Positions 45,794-52,500 of a DNA stretch of 52,500 nucleotides are shown here, one piece after another. Under the pieces are notes generated by a model that saw only the letters and a list, made by a program, of their open reading frames with translations, was not told where the DNA came from and searched no databases. Positions within the stretch are counted from its first letter, which is position 1, and the number at the start of each line of letters is the position of its first letter. The DNA comes from Paenisporosarcina antarctica (GTDB lineage Bacteria; Bacillota; Bacilli; Bacillales_A; Planococcaceae): positions 440,001-492,500 of the forward strand of contig NZ_CP038015.1 of NCBI RefSeq assembly GCF_004367585.1, given 5' to 3'. The position numbers and the translations under genes are program-made.

Positions 45794-47007
45794 AACGAAT
45801 AAACTCTTCGTTGGCATTAGGACTGCGTCTCCTGTTTGTTATTTTTCTATTAATCTCTGCGTTTACTTTTGCGATGTTTCAAGGTGGATTCGTTAGCTGG
45901 TTTATATTTTATACTGTGCTTCCATTTGCCTTATATTCCATCATATTTTTCTTCATCCCAATCTCAAAAATACAAGTTGAACGTTTCATTCAGACACCTC
46001 AAATACGTAAAGGTGATAAACTCATCGTAACGGTGAAGTTAATAAGAACTTCTAGATTTCCGATGCTTTATTTAGTTGTAAAAGAAATGACACAAAGCTT
46101 ACAACTCATTCGTCATATGGATTCATCCCAGTTAAAAACAATTAAAATGGTGGGGTTTCAACGAATAATCGAATGGACCTATGAAATTGATCATATGCCG
46201 CGTGGTGAACATACATTGGACGGAATTGAAATTACCGTTAGTGACTTTTTTGGATGGGTCAAGAAATCTCAAATCCTACCAATAAAACAAATGGTACTTG
46301 TCTATCCGAATATAACGGAGATGATATTTATGCCGATTGAAACTCGATATGAACAAGGGGCTGTTGCCTCTCCTTTCACCATTGTAAAAGATACAACAAT
46401 GGCTACGGGTGTTCGAGACTACCAACCTGGTGACCGCGTATCATGGATTCATTGGAAATCTTTCGCCCGTACACAAACACTCCGTACTAAAGAGTTTGAA
46501 GATAGAGAGTCTCAAGAATTATTCATAATAACTGATCGAAAACCATCGGATAATTTTGAAGAACAAATTGAATTAACCGCGTCAGTATTACAAGCGGTTG
46601 TTCGAAATCAAGCAAGTGCAGCATTTTTATCTTTAGGAGCCACACGTTTTTATTTTCCAACGGTTAAAAGTGAAGATCAATTACAAAGGACAATGTTTCA
46701 CTTGGCGAAAGTAGAAGATGATTTAAAAAAACCAATCGAGCAAATGTTGCCAAGAGATCCGGCGATGTCGAGTGCTACATCAGTTTTACTCATCACTGGA
46801 GATTTAACGGCAGGATTGATTGAGGCTATTCCGAAATCAGCCAAAAATTTACGTCAATGTACGGTTTTTGTCGTCATTAAAAAGGGGGAAAAACTATCAA
46901 AACAAGCGGGGGTTATGCATAAACTTGCTCGTTCTAGAGGAATGATTATTCACGTGCTTTCTCCAGATCATTTTGCAAATGCCTTTACGGAGGTGGGACG
47001 CTCATGA
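45790..47007 (+). CDS. DUF58 domain protein
   Basis: A 405-aa membrane-anchored protein with two hydrophobic segments near residues 10-55 and the DUF58 signature DYQPGDRVSWIHWKSFARTQTLRTKEFEDRE around 215-245. A von Willebrand-A-like remainder follows. DUF58 proteins pair with MoxR ATPases, but their function is unproven. Start and stop both overlap the neighbouring genes by 4 nt, so the trio is translated as a unit. Position matches B. subtilis yeaD. Confidence 0.9.
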   Translation: MKRINSSLALGLRLLFVIFLLISAFTFAMFQGGFVSWFIFYTVLPFALYSIIFFFIPISKIQVERFIQTPQIRKGDKLIVTVKLIRTSRFPMLYLVVKEMTQSLQLIRHMDSSQLKTIKMVGFQRIIEWTYEIDHMPRGEHTLDGIEITVSDFFGWVKKSQILPIKQMVLVYPNITEMIFMPIETRYEQGAVASPFTIVKDTTMATGVRDYQPGDRVSWIHWKSFARTQTLRTKEFEDRESQELFIITDRKPSDNFEEQIELTASVLQAVVRNQASAAFLSLGATRFYFPTVKSEDQLQRTMFHLAKVEDDLKKPIEQMLPRDPAMSSATSVLLITGDLTAGLIEAIPKSAKNLRQCTVFVVIKKGEKLSKQAGVMHKLARSRGMIIHVLSPDHFANAFTEVGRS

Positions 47008-49199
47008 AAAATGGTCTTCAAAATAAATGGTTGCAAGGCATATTTTATGTGCTTGTGTTCTTCTTGTTACGTGAATGGCTACTCCCAGTTATGGAATTAA
47101 CGAAAACCAATTACTTATCTATTTTCTTAGCTTTTATTGCGTTATGTTTTGTGTTTAGCTTTTTCTCTGTTCCTTGGTGGCTGTCGGGTCCCGGGAAACT
47201 ATTGTATATGTCATGGGTCATTATATTTGTTTATACAGGGGAAGTGTTTTTTACAAAAGAAGCTATTTCATTTCTGTTCAGTGATGCGATGATAAATATT
47301 TTTGCTCTAATCAGTGGTGATTGGGCAGTAGTTACCGATACTTTTCGAACCGTGTTGTTTTTTGCACTGTTATGGATGACAACTTATTTAATACATCATT
47401 GGATAACAGTCCGATTGACTATTTTCTTGTTTTTCTTCATGACCGTTATATTTATTGCGGCTCTTGATACTTTTAGTCCGTATCAAGGTGTTGAATCGAT
47501 TCCTCGTGTCATGATACTAGGGTTGTTATTATCTGGTTTGTTAAAAGTAGCTCAAATACTGGAACAAAACCACATTTCCGCGTCTCGAGGGAACTACGCG
47601 TCTCTAATTATTCCGCTTATTGTGGTAGTAGCATTTAGTGGCTCACTTGGTTATCTACTACCAAAGGCAGGTCCTGTGTGGGTGGATCCTGTTCCTTTTA
47701 TTCAATCATTTGCTGAAGGGGCAGGAACAGCACCGGGAAGATCCGGTGGGATAGGGAAAATTGGTTATGGCGAAGATGATTCTGTTTTAGGCGGAGGATT
47801 CCGTTCTGATTCTACAGTTGTCTTTGAAGCAATCGTGCAAACACCCCAGTACTGGAAAATTGAAACGAAAGATACCTATACGTCAAAAGGATGGGAACAA
47901 TCTGTCGTGTCAGATGGCACAACTGTCTTCAATCCTGGTGATGTCTTTGAAAGTGGAATCGCGCCTGGGCCAGTTGAAGATCAGGATGTAGCACAGTATT
48001 CATTTAATTTAGAATATCCATTTCTAATGTATCCATATGGTTCAGTTGCTGCAGATGCAACGGTAGAGACAACTTTTGCATTTGAAAAAAATTCACAAAA
48101 AATTAATACGTTCCAGGGGAATGATTTGGTCGAATTAAAGCAATATAGTATATCGTTTAGTGAACCCAAGTTTAGTTTAACTGATTTAAGAGCAACCACA
48201 ATTGAATCGTTGGCAGAGGTAACTCCAGAGTTTGATCGCTATTTACAACTACCAGAAGAATTACCGGAGCGGGTAAGAGAACTATCACAATCAATTACTG
48301 AAAATCAAACAAATTTGTATGATAAAGCTCGAGCGATTGAACGTTACTTTTCACAGAATGGCTTCATATACGATCAAAGTAATATTAGCATTCCAGAGGC
48401 AAATCAAGATTATGTAGATCAATTCTTGTTCGATACAAAACGGGGATATTGTGATAATTTCTCGACATCTATGGTTGTTTTGCTTCGATCTCTAGATATC
48501 CCAGCTCGATGGGTAAAAGGATTTGCTGAAGGAGAAGAAATAGAAAATAACAATGGTGATAGAGTATACGAAGTTACAAATAATAATGCTCACTCGTGGG
48601 TTGAGGCATATTTTCCAGGTGTAGGTTGGATGCCGTTTGAGCCAACTATTGGATTTAGTGGAACAGGAAATATTGATTACGACTTAGAATTAGACTCTAC
48701 AGAAGAACCTGAAGAAGCAGTTGTGCCAGAACAACCGAAAAAACCACAACCAACAGAAATTGAAGATAATAAATCAATTTCTGAAAGATTTACAGAAACC
48801 ATGCAAAATTTTATGGGTTGGATTTCAAATAATCGAGGGCGAATAATTCTCTGGAGTATAGTTGCGATAGGATTTCTTGTAGTCTTGTTCCGTATTCGAC
48901 AAAAATGGATGCCCAAACTGTTAGTGCCTTACTATCGATTACGTAAAGATGATTGGAATTCTTTTGAAAATAGCTATCACCGTTTATTAAAGCAACTCGC
49001 GTTGTATGGTGTGGCACGAAGAGAAGGGCAGACTCTGCAATCGTATGCGAATTATGTAGATGGTTTCTTCGATTCAAAAGATATGAGAATGTTAACAATT
49101 GCTTATGAAAAGGGCTTTTATGGAAGAAATATAGAGGCACATGAATGGTTGAAACTGAGAGAATCTTGGGAAAACTTAATCAATAGGACAAGCGGTTGA
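47004..49199 (+). CDS. Transglutaminase-like membrane protein
   Basis: A 731-aa protein: about six N-terminal membrane helices (to ~220), an extracellular region with a transglutaminase-like cysteine-peptidase fold (~430-560), another helix near 610 and a C-terminal cytoplasmic domain. The catalytic triad is visible as KRGYCDNFSTSM (Cys), NAHSWVEAYF (His) and the following Asp/Glu-Pro-Thr block. It is last of the MoxR-DUF58 trio; the match in B. subtilis is yebA, directly before guaA. The substrate is unknown. The promoter of the next gene overlaps its stop codon. Confidence 0.92.
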   Translation: MKNGLQNKWLQGIFYVLVFFLLREWLLPVMELTKTNYLSIFLAFIALCFVFSFFSVPWWLSGPGKLLYMSWVIIFVYTGEVFFTKEAISFLFSDAMINIFALISGDWAVVTDTFRTVLFFALLWMTTYLIHHWITVRLTIFLFFFMTVIFIAALDTFSPYQGVESIPRVMILGLLLSGLLKVAQILEQNHISASRGNYASLIIPLIVVVAFSGSLGYLLPKAGPVWVDPVPFIQSFAEGAGTAPGRSGGIGKIGYGEDDSVLGGGFRSDSTVVFEAIVQTPQYWKIETKDTYTSKGWEQSVVSDGTTVFNPGDVFESGIAPGPVEDQDVAQYSFNLEYPFLMYPYGSVAADATVETTFAFEKNSQKINTFQGNDLVELKQYSISFSEPKFSLTDLRATTIESLAEVTPEFDRYLQLPEELPERVRELSQSITENQTNLYDKARAIERYFSQNGFIYDQSNISIPEANQDYVDQFLFDTKRGYCDNFSTSMVVLLRSLDIPARWVKGFAEGEEIENNNGDRVYEVTNNNAHSWVEAYFPGVGWMPFEPTIGFSGTGNIDYDLELDSTEEPEEAVVPEQPKKPQPTEIEDNKSISERFTETMQNFMGWISNNRGRIILWSIVAIGFLVVLFRIRQKWMPKLLVPYYRLRKDDWNSFENSYHRLLKQLALYGVARREGQTLQSYANYVDGFFDSKDMRMLTIAYEKGFYGRNIEAHEWLKLRESWENLINRTSG

Positions 49200-49224
49200 T
49201 TTTAAGTCAAACTACCTGTAGAAT
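49196..49224 (+). promoter_or_regulatory. Sigma-A promoter of guaA
   Basis: TTGATT (49196-49201), a 17-nt spacer, then TAGAAT (49219-49224). The -35 box overlaps the stop codon of the upstream gene. Transcription would begin just before the riboswitch aptamer. Confidence 0.7.
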
Positions 49225-49246
49225 TGAGAAAAATTATACAGACCGT

Positions 49247-49320
49247 TTGCCCTTATATATGTCCGATGATACGGTTCGGATGTCTCTACCAAGTCGCCGG
49301 AAATGACTTGACTATGAAGG
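49247..49320 (+). promoter_or_regulatory. Guanine riboswitch aptamer upstream of guaA
   Basis: Purine riboswitch fold. P2 is TCCG...CGGA around GATGATACGG, followed by the junction TGTCTCTACC. P3 is AAGTCGCCGGAAATGACTT, and the closing segment is GACTATGAAGG. The specificity base at the position of C74 is C (49312), so the ligand is guanine or hypoxanthine rather than adenine. Confidence 0.9.
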
Positions 49321-49373
49321 CGAATTCAAACATGTCTACTATTGGACGTTTGTTTGATTTCGCCTTTTTCATA
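49313..49373 (+). terminator. Riboswitch terminator (guaA leader)
   Basis: AAGGCGAA..CAAACATGTC pairs with GACGTTTG...TTTCGCCTT, followed by T. The 5' arm overlaps the 3' strand of P1, so ligand binding should favour termination. Confidence 0.85.
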
Positions 49374-49449
49374 AGAAAAGATAGACTTATTGTCTAGTTC
49401 CAAGCGTCAGACTGAACGACACTTTGCACTTTTCTTAAGTAGAGCAAAA

Positions 49450-49489
49450 GAACGCGTAGAAAGGTTTTCTTTCGTACGCGTTTTTTTTG
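49450..49489 (+). terminator. Second terminator in the guaA leader
   Basis: AACGCGTAGAAAG pairs with CTTTCGTACGCGTT (one bulge), followed by eight T. It sits 40 nt before the guaA start and about 80 nt after the riboswitch terminator. No gene lies between the two hairpins. Confidence 0.85.
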
Positions 49490-49529
49490 TTAATTGGGGC
49501 AGGATAATCTAAATGAAGAGGTGTACACA

Positions 49530-51083
49530 TTGTCAGCAACTCCTATCTTAAAAGAACAAGAAAAAATCGTTGTACTAGATTTTGGTAGTCAATACAATCA
49601 GTTAATTACACGTCGTATTCGTGAGTTTGGTGTTTATAGTGAATTACACCCACACACAATTACGGCTGAAGATATAAAAGGGATGAATGCTACAGGTATT
49701 ATTTTCTCGGGTGGCCCAAATTCGGTATACGATGAAAATGCATTTCACGTCGATCCTGCAATCTTTGATTTAAATGTGCCAATCTTAGGGATTTGCTACG
49801 GTATGCAATTAATGTCTCTTCATTATGGTGGAAAAGTTGAAAAGGCTACACATCGTGAGTACGGAAAAGCCGAAATCTCCGTAGTTAAAGAAACTCCTTT
49901 ATTCAAAGATCTACCAAACGAACAAGTTGTATGGATGAGTCATGGTGATCATGTAACAGTTGCTCCAGAAGGTTTTGAAGTAGTAGCGACAAGCCCATCT
50001 TGTTCAGTAGCAGCAATGGCTGATGAATCAAGAGGATTATATGCCGTTCAATTCCACCCAGAAGTACGTCATTCTGTTTATGGTATTGAAATAATTCGCC
50101 AATTCGTATTTGGCATATGTAAGGCAAAAGGCGATTGGTCAATGGAAGGCTTTATTGAACTTGAAATCGAAAAAATTCGCCATGAAGTTGGCGATAAAAA
50201 AGTATTATGTGCTTTAAGTGGTGGAGTAGATTCTTCTGTAGTAGCCGTATTACTCTACAAAGCAATTGGTGATCAATTAACATGTATGTTTGTCGATCAC
50301 GGTTTACTGCGTAAAGGTGAAGCTGAAAGCGTTATGAAGATGTTCGCTGACGGATTCAACATGAATGTAATTAAAATAGATGCACAAGAACGTTTCATGA
50401 GCAAACTAGAGGGCGTATCGGATCCTGAAACAAAGCGTAAAATTATCGGCAATGAATTCATTTATGTATTCGACGATGAAGCGTCAAAATTAGAAGGTAT
50501 GGACTTCCTTGCACAAGGAACTCTTTACACAGACATTATTGAAAGTGGTACAGCTACTGCACAAACAATTAAATCCCATCACAATGTTGGTGGTTTACCT
50601 AAAGATATGCAGTTTAAGTTAATTGAACCATTAAAAACTTTATTTAAAGACGAAGTACGTGCCCTTGGAACAGAGCTTGGAATGCCGGATGAAATCGTAT
50701 GGCGCCAACCATTCCCTGGTCCAGGTCTTGGGATTCGTGTTTTAGGAGCAATTACAGAGGAAAAACTTAAAATTGTTCGTGAGTCTGATGCGATTTTACA
50801 TCAAGAAGTAGTTAAGGCGGGTCTACAACGTGATATTTGGCAATACTTCACAGTGCTACCTGACATTCGTAGCGTAGGTGTTATGGGAGATGCCCGTACG
50901 TATGATTACGCAATAGGAATTCGTGCAGTTACATCTATCGATGGAATGACTTCTGACTGGGCTCGTGTGCCGTGGGATGTTCTAGAGAAAATCAGTGTAC
51001 GTATAGTAAATGAAGTACCACATATTAACCGTGTGTTGTACGATATTACGAGTAAGCCACCAGCAACAATTGAGTGGGAATAA
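49530..51083 (+). CDS. guaA: GMP synthase (glutamine-hydrolysing)
   Basis: Makes GMP from XMP with ATP and glutamine. The N-terminal class I glutamine amidotransferase domain (~1-200) has the nucleophile in GICYGMQL and the QFHPEV histidine. The ATP-pyrophosphatase domain follows with SGGVDSSV, and the C-terminal dimerisation domain ends in [12 protein letters not shown] start at TTG 49530 (517 aa) because GAAGAGGTG lies about 7 nt upstream. A longer frame from 49494 would include that binding site. A guanine riboswitch in the leader implies repression by excess guanine. Confidence 0.95.
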   Translation: MSATPILKEQEKIVVLDFGSQYNQLITRRIREFGVYSELHPHTITAEDIKGMNATGIIFSGGPNSVYDENAFHVDPAIFDLNVPILGICYGMQLMSLHYGGKVEKATHREYGKAEISVVKETPLFKDLPNEQVVWMSHGDHVTVAPEGFEVVATSPSCSVAAMADESRGLYAVQFHPEVRHSVYGIEIIRQFVFGICKAKGDWSMEGFIELEIEKIRHEVGDKKVLCALSGGVDSSVVAVLLYKAIGDQLTCMFVDHGLLRKGEAESVMKMFADGFNMNVIKIDAQERFMSKLEGVSDPETKRKIIGNEFIYVFDDEASKLEGMDFLAQGTLYTDIIESGTATAQTIKSHHNVGGLPKDMQFKLIEPLKTLFKDEVRALGTELGMPDEIVWRQPFPGPGLGIRVLGAITEEKLKIVRESDAILHQEVVKAGLQRDIWQYFTVLPDIRSVGVMGDARTYDYAIGIRAVTSIDGMTSDWARVPWDVLEKISVRIVNEVPHINRVLYDITSKPPATIEWE

Positions 51084-51112
51084 ACAGACCAATTGGGAAT
51101 CGCTGTTATTTA

Positions 51113-51134
51113 CGAACGTTAAACGTTTTTTTTT
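51113..51134 (+). terminator. Weak terminator after guaA
   Basis: GAACGTTAAACGTT forms a short hairpin followed by a long T run. Confidence 0.5.
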
Positions 51135-51155
51135 TTAAAATGTTCGGAAAACAGA

Positions 51156-51184
51156 TTGAAATCATGTAGCGTTAATGTTATTAT
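51156..51184 (+). promoter_or_regulatory. Sigma-A promoter of pbuG
   Basis: TTGAAA (51156-51161), a 17-nt spacer, then TATTAT (51179-51184), about 20 nt before the riboswitch aptamer. Confidence 0.75.
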
Positions 51185-51204
51185 TTCTATTGTAATTAAA
51201 TAAT

Positions 51205-51276
51205 GTCGTCGTATAATGTCGGGAATATGGCCCGAAAGTTTCTACCGAGTTACCATAAATGACTCGACTACGATTT
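51205..51276 (+). promoter_or_regulatory. Guanine riboswitch aptamer upstream of pbuG
   Basis: P1 pairs TCGTA with TACGA. P2 is TCGGGAATATGGCCCGA, followed by AAGTTTCTACC. P3 is GAGTTACCATAAATGACTC, and the closing segment is GACTACGA. The C74-equivalent is C at 51268, so the sensor is guanine-specific. The same control is known for pbuG in B. subtilis. Confidence 0.93.
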
Positions 51277-51305
51277 AGAAAGACGAACTCTTTCGTCTTT
51301 CTTCA
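51277..51305 (+). terminator. Riboswitch terminator (pbuG leader)
   Basis: AGAAAGACGA pairs perfectly with TCGTCTTTCT around AACTCT, immediately after the aptamer. T content after the stem is modest. Confidence 0.78.
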
Positions 51306-51337
51306 TTCATAGACCCTTGGGTGATATGATAATCGGA

Positions 51338-51370
51338 AGCATGCGACTTTTTTGTCGCATGCTTTTTTGT
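51338..51370 (+). terminator. Second terminator in the pbuG leader
   Basis: AAGCATGCGAC pairs perfectly with GTCGCATGCTT, followed by T. It lies about 150 nt before the pbuG start; the sequence between holds no gene. Confidence 0.88.
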
Positions 51371-51520
51371 TTTTATAATAATAAGCTTAGTGAACCACTT
51401 AAACTCTTTTGAAAGCAGGTTTCTTCTAAGGAAATCCGAGTTACTTTGAGAGAGGTATTTTAAGAAAGCTTCTATTATAGAAGAAACTAATGTGTGTACA
51501 CGACAACACGGAGGAAAAAC

Positions 51521-52500
51521 ATGAAAAAGTATTTTCAATTTGAAGAACTCGGAACTAACTACCGTCGTGAGATTATCGGTGGATTAACAACATTCTTATC
51601 AATGGCGTATATCTTAATCGTTAACCCACTAGTATTATCATTAGACTCTGTTCCAGATTTACCAGACTCGATGCGTATGGACGCAGGTGCGGTATTCGTA
51701 GCCACGGCTTTAGCAGCTGCCGTCGGATCTATCTTTATGGGGCTACTCGCCAAGTATCCAATAGCCCTTGCTCCCGGGATGGGATTAAATGCATTTTTTG
51801 CTTATACTGTTGTCTTAACGTATGGTATCCCGTGGGAAACAGCATTAACAGGTGTTTTATTTTCAGGACTCATTTTTATTGGTCTATCATTAACAGGTAT
51901 TCGAGAGAAAATTATTAATGCGATTCCCGCTGAATTGAAATATGCAGTTGGAGCGGGTATTGGTTTGTTCATAGCATTTATTGGACTACGTAATGCAGGA
52001 ATCATCGTAGAAAACCCTGCAACTCTTGTTGGGCTTGGTGATTTATCTGCAGGAAATACATTGTTAGCGATATTCGGATTATTCATAACCGTTATTTTTA
52101 TGGCTCGTGGTATTAAAGGCGGTATCTTTTACGGTATGCTTCTAACAGCTGTTGTGGGTATGATTTTCAGTTTAGTTGATATTCCTTCATCTATAATTGG
52201 AAAAGTTCCAAGCGTAGCACCAACTTTCGGTGTAGCTTTTGAACCTATATTTAATGACCCAGGTTCATTACTTACGTATCCATTTTTAATCGTTGTCCTC
52301 ACATTTTTGTTTGTAGATTTCTTTGACACAGCAGGAACTTTGGTATCTGTTGCAAATCAAGCTGGATTAATGAAAGATAACAAGTTACCTCGTGCTGGCA
52401 AAGCGTTACTTGCAGATTCTTTAGCAACAGTAACGGGAGCTGTGTTCGGTACGTCGACAACTACTTCATATATTGAATCAAGTGCAGGGGTTGCGGCAGG
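51521..52500 (+). CDS. pbuG: Hypoxanthine/guanine permease PbuG, 3' end missing
   Basis: Purine permease of the AzgA-like NCS2 family. The frame starts at ATG 51521 with GGAGG 7 nt upstream and is open to the window edge (326 codons; about 430 expected). It begins MKKYFQFEELGTNYRREIIGGLTTFLSMAYILIVNP, as in Bacillales homologues. It also shows APGMGLNAFFAYTVV, the FVDFFDTAGTLVSVA motif and GTSTTTSYIESSAGV, all conserved in the family. Multiple membrane helices are evident. With guaA next door and matching riboswitches, guanine uptake and GMP synthesis are controlled together. Confidence 0.95.
   Translation, partial: MKKYFQFEELGTNYRREIIGGLTTFLSMAYILIVNPLVLSLDSVPDLPDSMRMDAGAVFVATALAAAVGSIFMGLLAKYPIALAPGMGLNAFFAYTVVLTYGIPWETALTGVLFSGLIFIGLSLTGIREKIINAIPAELKYAVGAGIGLFIAFIGLRNAGIIVENPATLVGLGDLSAGNTLLAIFGLFITVIFMARGIKGGIFYGMLLTAVVGMIFSLVDIPSSIIGKVPSVAPTFGVAFEPIFNDPGSLLTYPFLIVVLTFLFVDFFDTAGTLVSVANQAGLMKDNKLPRAGKALLADSLATVTGAVFGTSTTTSYIESSAGVAA

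Overview
The window comes from a low-GC, Gram-positive, very probably endospore-forming member of the Bacillales. A Planococcaceae-type organism (Sporosarcina / Paenisporosarcina / Psychrobacillus-like) is my best guess. The reasons are Firmicute-type 23S and 5S rRNA, strong AGGAGG ribosome binding sites with frequent TTG/GTG starts, a perfect CIRCE operator, B. subtilis-like gene order (tsaE-tsaB-rimI-tsaD, ABC-F, rex, tatA-tatC, CPBP protease, groES-groEL, and MoxR-DUF58-transglutaminase-guaA-pbuG), a gntRKPZ operon, and LysM and cysteine-rich proteins of spore-coat character. The species assignment is inference.

Layout. 1-3060: 3' part of an rRNA operon (23S lacking its first ~90 nt, 5S, terminator). 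3061-4810: mostly non-coding, with an imperfect duplication of the rRNA trailer, a 21-nt tandem repeat and one doubtful small membrane protein. 4811-7672: tRNA-Asp and the translationally coupled t6A/ribosome-modification operon tsaE-tsaB-rimI-tsaD. 7700-7882: a dense DnaA-box cluster. 7967-14960: convergent/divergent housekeeping genes (ABC-F, rex, tatA-tatC, CPBP, groES-groEL under HrcA/CIRCE). 15385-23587: dihydrouridine synthase, O-acyltransferase, DUF1456, LysM-beta-propeller, EcsC and DUF4097 genes, each followed by related hairpin terminators.

24189-34170 is the accessory heart of the window. A minus-strand operon (repeat-rich coiled-coil protein, JAMM metallopeptidase, and an unlisted 47-codon gene whose product ends in KRRGGGCCGR) faces a plus-strand array: three near-duplicate cysteine-containing proteins of ~220 aa, a 619-aa protein fusing the same modules to a beta-helix, two small unknown proteins and a second coiled-coil protein. 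The three paralogues share an identically spaced promoter-like module resembling sporulation sigma-factor promoters. I read this as an undescribed spore-surface (coat or exosporium) locus; that is inference.

34171-35286 is largely empty apart from a strong bidirectional hairpin and a likely 38-aa membrane microprotein. 35287-40490 is a complete gluconate operon (gntR, gntK, gntP, gntZ) with promoter, GntR-type palindrome and cre-like site stacked in ~55 bp. 40602-44734 holds exoA, two small genes and the NAD salvage pair pncB-nadE. 44843-52500 returns to the B. subtilis-like frame: MoxR ATPase, DUF58 and transglutaminase (overlapping stop/start codons), then guaA and pbuG, each behind a guanine riboswitch followed by two successive terminator hairpins. 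pbuG runs off the right edge.
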